Origin: Chitinophagaceae bacterium
GTDB taxonomy: Bacteria; Bacteroidota; Bacteroidia; Chitinophagales; Chitinophagaceae
Assembly (NCBI GenBank): GCA_025455205.1
Contig: JALOMZ010000002.1
Location: 1-20,083, forward strand
Direction of reading: 5' to 3'
DNA: 20,083 nt
Part shown: one piece after another, positions 1-8,800 of the stretch
How positions within the stretch are numbered: position 1 is the stretch's first letter
Layout: every line of letters begins with the position of its first letter
Made by a program: the position numbers and the translations under genes
The notes under the pieces: model-generated
What the model was told of the DNA's origin: nothing
Database searches by the model: none
Seen by the model: the letters and a program-made list of their open reading frames with translations, nothing else

Positions 1-374
1 TCGGCTGGTTTCAGCTTGTACAGAAACAGCCATTGCAGCGCCAGCAGCTTGCAGCTGTTTGCCTGGCTGCTGATATTGCTGAAATTGGTGCTGCTCACAC
101 TGGCAAAAGGCTCCGGTGGTTTCGACAGGGCGTTCTGGGCAGGCTGGGCTATGATGGTGTTATAGGCCGTCTGCAGGGCGCTATTGCCCGTCATATCCGA
201 TTGCATGCCTGCCACCGTGGCAGAATCAATGATGAGGTTTACCGGAAACCGCTCATCCGCCGGCAATGGCGCCACGGTATTCCCGCCGGAAGCCATTTCT
301 CCCTTGCTGCAGGCCATAAAGGCAAGTAACGCCGGCAGCAAGAGGATGGCTGCGGAATGGAATTTTTTAAGCAT
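1..374 (-). CDS. Lipoprotein downstream of SusD, truncated by window edge; possibly a polysaccharide-lyase-type enzyme
   Basis: An open minus-strand frame starts with ATG at 374 and runs without a stop to the left edge, giving 124 residues. Residues 1-21 form a lipoprotein signal (MLKKF followed by a hydrophobic core) ending in AFMAC, with Cys22 as the likely lipidated residue. The mature part begins with a short polar linker. Its residues 66-124 look helical, with a segment reading LLALQWLFLYKLKPA. A helical stretch mentioning tandem Ala/Gln-rich turns, followed by such a segment, recalls the start of the alpha/alpha-toroid in heparinase II/III or alginate-lyase-like enzymes, but that is a weak inference from a fragment. 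It lies 106 bases after susD on the same strand, so it is probably the third gene of the susCD operon: an enzyme or a surface glycan-binding protein. The open frame and lipoprotein signal are directly visible; the function is not. Confidence 0.75.
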   Translation of the reverse strand, partial: MLKKFHSAAILLLPALLAFMACSKGEMASGGNTVAPLPADERFPVNLIIDSATVAGMQSDMTGNSALQTAYNTIIAQPAQNALSKPPEPFASVSSTNFSNISSQANSCKLLALQWLFLYKLKPA

Positions 375-419
375 GACAGATCAGAAAAATGCAGGATGTA
401 CGAGGGCCGGGGGCAGCGC

Positions 420-448
420 CGCTGCCGGTGTTTTGCATACCGGCAGCG
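420..448 (-). other. Perfect 10-bp GC-rich hairpin in the susD-downstream spacer
   Basis: Bases 420-429 (CGCTGCCGGT) are exactly complementary to 439-448 (ACCGGCAGCG), with a 9-base loop. The hairpin sits in the 106-base spacer between the susD stop and the next lipoprotein gene. No U-run follows on the transcribed (minus) strand, so it does not look like a full intrinsic terminator. It may be an RNA-stabilising or partial-attenuation element that keeps susCD transcript levels above those of the downstream gene. Confidence 0.5.
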
Positions 449-480
449 CGCCTATTCATACCCTTACAGCATAAATAAAA

Positions 481-2244
481 TTAGTTTGGCCAGCCCGGAT
501 TCTGGGTCAGGCTGGGGTTGCGTTGTATTTCCACCTGGGGAATGGGCCAGGTGTACATGTAATCGCCCCGCCAGCTGTAGGGTACTGTGTTTTGCCCCCA
601 CACCTGCTGTACGCCGCTGCCGGCCTTGAAGGTTGATTCCTTCCAGGTCTGCCAGCGCAGTTCATCAAAATAGTTGATGCCTTCATTCGGAAATTCTACC
701 CGGCGCTCGTTGCGGATGCGTTCGCGGCAATTGCTCTGACCGGCCACGTAGGTTCCCTTGGCAGGATCAGACTGCTGCAGGGCAGGCATGCCTGCACGTG
801 CCCGCACTTCATTCACCTTGCTGATGGCTTCTGCCACCAGTCCCTGTTCATTGAGCGCCTCCGCCCACATGAGCAGTACATCGGCATAACGGATGATCGG
901 AAAATCAATGGGGCCAAAGGAACGGTTCAGCAATTCGGTATTGCCTTCATACACAAACTTGCGGTAGAGGTAATAGAAGAATGCCTGGGTATCTGTACGC
1001 AGGTCCAGCGTGGGCGCATTTTCCGTGCGGTAGGGAAAGCGGTTGGTTACCGTGCTGGGTGCGGCCCCCAATACCCCATTGTAATTGGAGTAGGGCGTAA
1101 TCACGTTGGCAGCCAGGCGGGGATCGCGGCTCTCGTAGGCCTTGCGAATACGGGCTTCATTGCCGGTGGGCAGGTATTTGCTCATATCTGCACCACGGCC
1201 CGCAGCTGCATTGCGTTCTGCTGTGGTGAGGTTATCTCGCAGAAAATAAACCTGGCGGGCAGTGGGTGTCATGCTGCTGTAACCGGGAATCACATCGTCC
1301 CAGCTGAAGCGGGAGCCGTCTGCATTCTCATACAGGTCAACCAGGTTGGGCGACACCAGGTAGGTGTTCCAGCAGGATCCGAAAGAAGAACGGGTACCGC
1401 AGAAGAATTGGGTGGTGGATCCCAAACCTGTAACGCCCATATTCTGGATTGTGAAGATCATTTCATCGCTCTGCTCATTGGCTTCCTTGAACAGTTGGGT
1501 GTAGTTGGCAAAAAGGCTATGGCCCAGGTCTTTCACCTTCTGAAAATCGGCTGCTGCCTCGGCCCACTTGCCCATGTACAGGTATGTTTTGCCGCGCAGG
1601 GCATAGGCAGCCGATTTGGTGACCCTGCCAAAACTGGCACTGCCCTTGTTGTATTTGTTGGGCAGGTTGGGTTCATTGATGGCATCGGTCAGGTCTTTGA
1701 TCACCACCTCCCACACGGCCTGTTCTGTTTCGCGCGGCTTGGTGAATTCATTGTAAGCCACTGGCTCCAGGTATACGGGCACACCCTTCCATACCTGGTT
1801 GAGGCGGAAATAGAAATAGGCGCGCAGGAATTTTGACTCAGCTATGAGGCGGCTTTTCTTCTCCGGCGTGGAAGGCGACTTCAGCGGAATATTGAAGATG
1901 GCATCATTGGCACGGATAACGCCTTCATAGAAATTCTGCCAGTTGGCGCTGAACAAACCGTCGGAGGGCAAAATGGTTCCCTGCATCATGGAAGTGGCGT
2001 CGCGGGTTTGGCCGGTAAAACTGAAGCGGTCATATTGGTACAATTCAAGGCCGGAAGCGCTGCCGGTATTCTGTCCCAGTCGCAGGGCATTGTAAATACC
2101 TGTAACGCCCAGGTCGGTCAGGTTATCGGAGGTCCACATGTTTTCTGAGGCCAGCTGATCGTAGGGAACGGTATCCAGCAGATCCTTCTTGCAGCTGCCC
2201 AGCATGGCGGCAGCAAGGGTATACAGCAGTATTGTCTTTTTCAT
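481..2244 (-). CDS. SusD/RagB family outer-membrane nutrient-binding lipoprotein
   Basis: SusD-like proteins cap the SusC barrel on the cell surface and bind the oligosaccharide to be imported. The N-terminus is a lipoprotein signal ending AMLGSC, followed by KKDLLD, as is common in SusD proteins. The body shows family hallmarks: an early DLLDTVPYDQLASENMW-type segment, helical TPR-like stretches (around ESKFLRAYFYFRLNQVWKGVPVY and KTYLYMGKWAEAAADF), and the C-terminal block PIIRYADVLLMWAEALNEQG. It ends in NPSLTQNPGWPN, a typical SusD ending. I chose the ATG at 2244 (MKKTILLYTL, 587 residues), because it starts the lipoprotein signal directly. An ATG three codons earlier, at 2253, is also possible. 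It follows susC by 12-21 bases and is surely co-transcribed with it. The preferred glycan cannot be read from the sequence. Confidence 0.96.
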   Translation of the reverse strand: MKKTILLYTLAAAMLGSCKKDLLDTVPYDQLASENMWTSDNLTDLGVTGIYNALRLGQNTGSASGLELYQYDRFSFTGQTRDATSMMQGTILPSDGLFSANWQNFYEGVIRANDAIFNIPLKSPSTPEKKSRLIAESKFLRAYFYFRLNQVWKGVPVYLEPVAYNEFTKPRETEQAVWEVVIKDLTDAINEPNLPNKYNKGSASFGRVTKSAAYALRGKTYLYMGKWAEAAADFQKVKDLGHSLFANYTQLFKEANEQSDEMIFTIQNMGVTGLGSTTQFFCGTRSSFGSCWNTYLVSPNLVDLYENADGSRFSWDDVIPGYSSMTPTARQVYFLRDNLTTAERNAAAGRGADMSKYLPTGNEARIRKAYESRDPRLAANVITPYSNYNGVLGAAPSTVTNRFPYRTENAPTLDLRTDTQAFFYYLYRKFVYEGNTELLNRSFGPIDFPIIRYADVLLMWAEALNEQGLVAEAISKVNEVRARAGMPALQQSDPAKGTYVAGQSNCRERIRNERRVEFPNEGINYFDELRWQTWKESTFKAGSGVQQVWGQNTVPYSWRGDYMYTWPIPQVEIQRNPSLTQNPGWPN

Positions 2245-2265
2245 GTTATGCATCGTTGTGGTTGG

Positions 2266-5200
2266 TTAGAAGGTCACGTTTACACCAAAGGCAAACTGGC
2301 GCATGGTAGGATATCCCACATTGGCACCAATTTCCGGATCAAGGCCCGGGAAGCTGGTGATCATCAGCAGGTTTTCGCCGGAGAAATACACACGGGCGCG
2401 CTGCATGGATACTTTCTTTACCCAGCGTTGCGGCAGGTTGTACCCTATCTGCAAATTTTTCAGTTTCACCCAGCTGGCATCATAGAGCCAGAAGTTGCTG
2501 GCTACAGCACGGTTTTGTGGGTCGTTGGCCTTCAGGCGGGTATTGCGGCCGTTGATATTATTGTTAGGATCATTGGGATCATTGGGGTTGTAAAAATACC
2601 GGTCATTGACCACCAGGGTGGCATGTGCAAAGCCATGTCGAACCATGGAGTTGTTGTAGCTGTCTGAGTTGTAGTAGTACTCAAATCCGGCGGCACCAGC
2701 CCAGATCATGGAAAGATCAAAGTCTTTCCAGGTGAGTTCGGCATTGAAGCCAAAGATGTACTTGGGAAGGGCCGATGTGCCCGTGAAGTAACGGTCGAAG
2801 CTGTTGCCGTACTGGCCATCACCATTGAGATCGGCGTATACCAGGTCGCCATAAAAAATGGCGGTGTTACGAACAGCATTAGCAGGCAGCAGGCGGTATC
2901 CGGCGGCAATCATGGCCTGGGCCCAGGCCAGGTCATCGGGCGTACGGATCATGCCGTCGCGGGGGCCGCCGTTGATGTTGACCGTACCATCGGTATTAAA
3001 GGGCTGGCCGCTGCCTTTGTATACCTGGTAGAGATAGTATTCGCCCACCCGGTGATCTTCCAGCGTGAGGGAGGTGCCTCCGGCCGATACAGCGCCGATA
3101 TTGGACTGGTACACTTTGTTGCCACTGGCATCGGTGATATAGCCTTCCTCCAGCTTGCCCTTGAATTTGGTAACGATATTATTGTTGTAAGAGAAATTAC
3201 CGGATACACTGTAGCCGAAATTGCCCGACTTACCCCGGTACCCCAGTGTAACTTCAAATCCATTGTTACGAAGCTGTGCTGCGTTTTCTATGGGTGCCGA
3301 GGCGGTGCCGGCGGTGAGCGGAATGACGGTAGATGCCAGGATGTCGCGGGTGTCTTTCTGGAAAACGTCAATTTCGAAGAAGAGCTTGTTGCGGAACAGC
3401 GAACCATCCAAGCCCAGGTTGGCCACGCGCATGGTCTCCCAGGTAAGGGCTTCATTGGCATAGCGGCCCGAGGCCAGGCCGGAGGCCTGCTGGTTGTTGA
3501 AGGAGTAAAGCCGGCTGGCATAGGTAGCCTGCCAGTCGTAGTTGCCACTGGCATTATTGCCGATCTCACCCCAGCTGGCACGCAGTTTCAGGTTGCTCAG
3601 CCACTGCCGCGTACCCCGCATGAACGATTCTTCAGAAATGCGCCAGCCTGCTGAAACGGAAGGAAACAGGCCCCAGCGGGTTTCGGGCGAGAAACGCGAA
3701 ACTCCGTCATACCGCAGGTTGCCTTCCAGCAGGTATTTGCCCTTGTAGGCATAGTTGACGCGGCCAAACCACGACCGGATGGCATAGTCAAACTCGGAAC
3801 CTGTAGTATTGGTAGGCGTCAGCACGGCGTTGGGAACGGTAATGGAGTAGTCTATCAGCCCCTGTTTGGTAGCGGAGAAGTTGTAGTAATTGTAGTACAA
3901 CTGGTTGTAGCCTGCCAGGGCGGAGATATCATGGTCTGAACCCAGCTTGGTAGTGTACCGCAGTACATTGTCCACCACGGTCTGGTAGTTTTTGTCGAAG
4001 CTGTAGGTAGAGGTGAGGTTGGCAGGGTTGGGCAGGAATGCTTTCTGTTCTCCGGTGGCGAAATTCCAGCGTTCAGATACGCTGGCCTCGGTGCTGGCAT
4101 TGTATTCATTTTGCCGGATCTGGTAATTGAAACGGGTTTCAAAACTCAGTCCTTTCAGGAGATGCAGGGTGGCGTAAACCGTGGTATTGAAACGGGAGGT
4201 CAGGTCGTCGCCCTTGGTGTTGTTCAGGAAGGCCAGCACATTGTTGGCGGTGGAGGATTCTTCTGGCGCCTGGGGGAAGCCATATCTGTTATCATAAAAC
4301 GGTACCAGACCCGGTGTGGTTTGGTGCAGAAAGTTGAACGCGCTTTCTGTGTTACCCATGTCGAAGCGCTGCTGTGAAGCAAAGGTTTGGGTGCCCACGG
4401 TCAGGAACTTGGTGATCTTGGCATCAACGTTGGCCCTGATCTGGTAGCGCTGGGTGCCGGTGTTGTCTATGGTTCCCTGGTTGTTGAGGTATCCCAGCGA
4501 TACCATATAGGTTACCTTGTCGCTGCCCCCATTGATGGATACGTTGTGGTTTTGCAGCAGGCGCTGGTTAAAGAATACATCGGCCCAGTCGGTATTGGGA
4601 TAGGCTATGCGGTTGGGCACGCCATTGGGATTGAGCTGGTCGGGGATCTTGCTGGCCGAATCCCAGGCGGCAATGGTGCTTTGGGCAAAGGGGGCTGCCT
4701 GGCCTACATTCAGGTAGCCTTCATTCATCAGGCGCATGTGCCTGCCATAGTCGGTTACCCACTCAGGCAGGTTCATGGGGCTGGTAGTGGAAAAGATACC
4801 ATTATATGTTACCGAAGTACGGTTGCGCTGCCCTTTCTTGGTGGTTATGAGGATGACGCCATTACCTGCCAGGGTGCCATAGATAGAAGCCGAAGCGGCA
4901 TCCTTCAGCACGGAAATGGATTCGATATCCAGGGGGTTAACTGCATCAATGGCGCCAATAACGCCATCAATCAGCACCAGGGGCGCATTACTGCTGAGGG
5001 TGCCATTGCCACGGATCAGGATGTTGGCACCATCACTGCCGGGTTTGCCGGAAGTCTGACGAACATATACCCCCGAGCTGAGGCCGGCCAGCGAGCTCGA
5101 TACATTGGTTACCGGGCGGTCTTCTATCTGCTTGGCGGAGATGGATGATACGGATCCGGTAAGGTTCACCTTTTTCTGGGTGGCATAGCCCACTACCACC

Positions 5201-5538
5201 ACTTCTTCTGATACGGCAGTGGCCTGCTTCAAGTTCACCTGGTAGTCCAGCGCGTCTGTCAGTGCAATTTCCTGGGCTTCAAAGCCAGTGGAGGAGAATA
5301 CCAATACGGTACCCACAGTGGCCTCGATACGGAAAGTTCCTTTTTCATCGGTTTGCGTTCCCCGGTTGGTGCCCTTCACCAACACCGATACAGCGGGCAG
5401 GGGCGCCCCCTTTTCATCCTTCACGGTTCCGGTAATGGTTCTTGACTGAGCCATCACAAACAAAGGCCCCTGCAGGAGCAGCAGCAAGACCGCCAGCAGG
5501 GTCATCCTGCCGGCCGGCACGCGTAGTTTCTTTTTCAT
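2266..5538 (-). CDS. SusC/RagA family TonB-linked outer-membrane importer
   Basis: This is the outer-membrane beta-barrel that imports oligosaccharides using TonB energy, together with its SusD partner. From the ATG at 5538 (1090 residues) there is a signal peptide ending FVMAQ near residue 31. A carboxypeptidase-D-like regulatory domain follows (about 33-105, starting TITGTVKDEKGAPLPAVSV). Then comes a TonB-box-like EEVVVVGYATQKK (about 111-123). The plug domain carries the family signatures PLVLIDGVIGAID (about 187-198) and DAASASIYGTLAGNGVILI (about 213-231). The rest is barrel, ending in Phe (FGVNVTF), as expected for barrel insertion. There is no STN domain, so it is not of the sigma/anti-sigma-coupled type, which agrees with control by the neighbouring HTCS. 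The frame is open to an ATG at 5631, but the extra residues precede the signal peptide; an ATG at 5544 is an alternative start. A 9-base tandem duplication near 2555-2580 encodes NDPNDPN. Confidence 0.97.
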   Translation of the reverse strand: MKKKLRVPAGRMTLLAVLLLLLQGPLFVMAQSRTITGTVKDEKGAPLPAVSVLVKGTNRGTQTDEKGTFRIEATVGTVLVFSSTGFEAQEIALTDALDYQVNLKQATAVSEEVVVVGYATQKKVNLTGSVSSISAKQIEDRPVTNVSSSLAGLSSGVYVRQTSGKPGSDGANILIRGNGTLSSNAPLVLIDGVIGAIDAVNPLDIESISVLKDAASASIYGTLAGNGVILITTKKGQRNRTSVTYNGIFSTTSPMNLPEWVTDYGRHMRLMNEGYLNVGQAAPFAQSTIAAWDSASKIPDQLNPNGVPNRIAYPNTDWADVFFNQRLLQNHNVSINGGSDKVTYMVSLGYLNNQGTIDNTGTQRYQIRANVDAKITKFLTVGTQTFASQQRFDMGNTESAFNFLHQTTPGLVPFYDNRYGFPQAPEESSTANNVLAFLNNTKGDDLTSRFNTTVYATLHLLKGLSFETRFNYQIRQNEYNASTEASVSERWNFATGEQKAFLPNPANLTSTYSFDKNYQTVVDNVLRYTTKLGSDHDISALAGYNQLYYNYYNFSATKQGLIDYSITVPNAVLTPTNTTGSEFDYAIRSWFGRVNYAYKGKYLLEGNLRYDGVSRFSPETRWGLFPSVSAGWRISEESFMRGTRQWLSNLKLRASWGEIGNNASGNYDWQATYASRLYSFNNQQASGLASGRYANEALTWETMRVANLGLDGSLFRNKLFFEIDVFQKDTRDILASTVIPLTAGTASAPIENAAQLRNNGFEVTLGYRGKSGNFGYSVSGNFSYNNNIVTKFKGKLEEGYITDASGNKVYQSNIGAVSAGGTSLTLEDHRVGEYYLYQVYKGSGQPFNTDGTVNINGGPRDGMIRTPDDLAWAQAMIAAGYRLLPANAVRNTAIFYGDLVYADLNGDGQYGNSFDRYFTGTSALPKYIFGFNAELTWKDFDLSMIWAGAAGFEYYYNSDSYNNSMVRHGFAHATLVVNDRYFYNPNDPNDPNNNINGRNTRLKANDPQNRAVASNFWLYDASWVKLKNLQIGYNLPQRWVKKVSMQRARVYFSGENLLMITSFPGLDPEIGANVGYPTMRQFAFGVNVTF

Positions 5539-5855
5539 GAGCATAGCAACTGTTTTGGTCTGTTTTGAGGGTGTTATTGCAGCAGGCTGGCCTGAGCACA
5601 GGTCTGCTGTCATTGCCAATACCAATTTCAAGAATGCAGGGGGGTACAGGGGTAGAAAATTGAAACTGAATAGGGTGATTTTTGTAAACCCGGGATATCA
5701 CAGGCCCCCATTTTAGAATTTCACCCCTGGTTAGTTGCTATTTTCACCCGGTGGAGCCGGTGGCAGTGGCGAGTTTAGTAACCACAACCGCTTGCCTGCC
5801 GGCCCGGCACCGTATAATCATGTTTTCTGGTATGCCTCTGCTGCAACAGTATATA
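5539..5855. promoter_or_regulatory. Divergent susC/HTCS intergenic region (317 bases)
   Basis: This gene-free stretch separates the susC start from the HTCS start and must hold both promoters. I found no exact TTG-N20-TAnnTTTG promoter on either strand. It does contain three GGGTGA copies, annotated separately. It also holds a related pair, CAGGGGT at 5647-5653 and its inverse at 5723-5729. The frames open into it from both sides (to ATGs at 5631 and 5751) precede the natural signal peptides and are probably not translated. Confidence 0.6.
5672..5749. promoter_or_regulatory. Candidate HTCS operator: three GGGTGA repeats
   Basis: Read in the susC direction, GGGTGAAA occurs at 5749-5742 and again at 5726-5719: a direct repeat with a 23-base period, slightly over two helical turns. 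A third core, AGGGTGATTTTT, lies in the opposite orientation at 5672-5683. AraC-type HTH domains, such as the one ending the neighbouring HTCS, commonly bind direct repeats of about two turns, and HTCS regulators usually activate the adjacent susC promoter. The repeats are visible; their role as an operator is inference. Confidence 0.4.
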
Positions 5856-8800
5856 ATGAGGGGATGGCAATACTGCCTGGCCTGCCTGGTCTGGTGCAGC
5901 AGCCTCACGGCACAGGCCCAGAACCTTTCCTTTCACAAGCTGGGCGTGGCCGAAGGCCTCTCACAGGGATCCGTTCTGGCCATAACACAAGACAGCCGCG
6001 GATTCATCTGGCTGGGCACCCGCGCTGGCCTCAACCGGTTCGACGGGCATGGCTTTCGCACCTATAAAAGAATGCCTGGTAACCCCGGCAGCCTTAGCTC
6101 CGACTATATTCTGGCCCTGCTCAACGACCACCAGGGACAGCTTTGGGTTGGCGTAAATGGGGGACTATGCCGCTACCTGCCGGAAACCGACCGCCTTCAA
6201 TTGATACCTGGCAGCAGCAATATGCGGGTGTCGGCCCTGCATGAAGATGCACAGGGACGCCTGTGGATGGGTTCCAACCTGGGGCTGGTGGTGAAAGAAC
6301 CCGGTACCCTGCGCTTTGCCGCCCCCATAATGGCCAAAGGCCAGTATGGATTGAACGGTGCAGACATACGCGCCATTACCAGCGACAGCAAAGGGCATAT
6401 ATGGGTGGGTACGGCGGGAGGCCTCACCCGCCTTCATCTGCAAGGCCAACAATGGTACAGTACCACCTACCGACTGGACAAGGCAGGGACAGAAAACGCC
6501 AGCCTGGCCATCAGGGCCATTGCAGAAGACAACCTGCAGCAAATATGGGTGGGTACCGTCAACGCCGGCCTATACAGGCTCGACACGGCTACCAGCAGTT
6601 TCATTCCCTATCTGCACCAGAAAGGTCTGCCCAACAGCCTGGTCAACAACAATATCCGGCAAATCATGCCCGATCAAAAAGGCCGGCTTTGGATAGGCAC
6701 CCAGGAAGGCCTGAGTGTTTTTGACCCTGCCCGCAATAGCTTTTCCAATTACCAGCAGGATCCCGACAAGCCCAACAGCCTGAGTCAGAACTCCATTTAC
6801 AGCCTGTTTACCGACAAAGCCGGCAATATTTGGGTGGGCACCTATTTTGGCGGCGCCAACATCGTTTATGCCCATAATACGCCATTTCAGCGCCAGCAGT
6901 ATACCCGGTTCACCTCCAGCATCAGCAACAATGTGGTCAGTGATTTTGCAGAAGACCGCCAGGGCAACCTCTGGATAGGCACGGAAGGGGGTGGCCTCAA
7001 CTACTGGAACCGCCAGACCGGCCAATTTGAGGCCTTCAAAAACGTGGTGGGCGACCCCTCATCCCTGCTGTCCAACCTGGTGAAAACTGTATGTCTCGAC
7101 CAGCAGGGCCGGGTGTGGGTGGGCACGCACGGCGGGGGCCTCAGCATGCTTGACCCCGGCACAAAGCGGTTTACCCATTACCGTCCCACCCCAGGCGTTA
7201 GTGGCAGCCTGCCCAGCCCCGATGTAAGTAAAGTATTGTATGACAGCTATGGCCGCCTATGGGTGGGCACAGATGCCCACGGCCTGTGGCTGCTGGATGA
7301 AGCATCACAACAGTTTCGCCGCTACCTGCACCGCCCGGAAAAATCCTTCCAGCTTTCGGGGAGTCATGTCAGATGCCTGTATGAAGATGCAGAACAAAAC
7401 CTATGGGTAGCTACCGAAAATGGCGTAAACCTCCTGAAAGCAGGATCCGACCAGTTCACCAACTTCCTGGCAGACTATCCGGACGCAGCCGGCATGCAAT
7501 ATTCCTTTAACGCGGTATTCCGGGACAACAGAAACCGCATATGGCTCGGCAGCATGAATCAGGGCCTCATACTGGCAGGCGAGAAGGGAACAGCCTGGGA
7601 ACTGTTCAGCAAAAAGAATGGCCTGTCCGGCAACACAGTATATGGTATCCTGCAGGATGAAAACGGATTTCTGTGGACGAGCACAGAAAACGGATTGAGC
7701 CGCCTGGATATTGAAACCCGGCGCATCCATAATTACAATGTGCATGACGGGTTACCGGGCAACGAGTTCAACTTCCTGTCTTATTTCAAAGACCGACGGG
7801 GTGAAATGTTCTTCGGTGGCTTCAACGGATTCTGCCACTTCCTGCCCGCCCAGGTGCAGTCCAATGAAAACACGCAACCTGTGCAGATCACGGGGCTGCA
7901 AATTCACAACTACGCCGTGCGCCCGGGCGATTCCACCGGGCTGCTGCAAAAGGATATCAGCCAGGTGCCGGCCATACAGCTGAATCATACGCAAAATGTG
8001 GTGACCATAGAGTTTGCCCTGCTCAATTTCATAAAACCCCAAAAAACAATCTATACCTGGAAGCTGGAGGGTTACGACAAAGAATGGCATGAAGGCCATG
8101 AACACAAAGCGGTATACAATAACCTGCCGCCTGGCCATTACCGCTTTCTGGTGAAGGCCGCTAACAACGACGGGAAATGGCACAGCACCCCCACAGAACT
8201 GTTGATTGACATAGAACCGCCCATCTGGAAGCATACATGGGCCTATATCCTGTATGCATTGCTGATGGCAGCCGGCTCCTTCCTGATATTGAGATTCCTG
8301 TGGATGCGCGCCAGGTTCAAACGCGAGGCCTCGCTGCAACAATTCAAGCTGGATTTCTTCACCAATATCTCCCATGAAATCCGCACCCACCTCAGCCTTA
8401 TACTGGGACCTGTAGAGCAAATGCTCATGAACAAAGACAACAGCCCGGCCGCCAACAGGCAGCTGCTGCACGTGCGCAGCAATGCCGACCGGCTGATGCG
8501 CCTGGTGAGTGAGATGATGGACCTGCGCAAAGCGGAAACCAATCACCTTTCCCTGCATGTAACCCGCGAAAACCTGCTGCTGTTCCTGCACGATGTATAT
8601 ACCGCCTGCGAAGGGGCCGCAAGGGCACAGGGTATATCCATGCTGTTTGAAGCCCATTGCCAGGAACAGGATCTCTATTTCGACAAGATGCAGATGGAGA
8701 AAGTTTTTTTCAACCTCCTCACCAATGCTGTCAAGTTCACACCGGCCGGAGGTACCGTGCGCATAGTGGTGGAAGAAGCAGCGCAAACCGTGAGCATCCG

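Noticed and set aside
2550..2585. Short tandem repeat in susC encoding NDPNDPN
   Set aside because: Only two 9-base copies, in frame, in a probable surface loop; too small to be a meaningful repeat element.
4387..5148. A 253-codon open frame on the plus strand
   Set aside because: It is antisense to the SusC plug domain. The Gly/Val/Ile-rich translation is a shadow of the conserved SusC codons.
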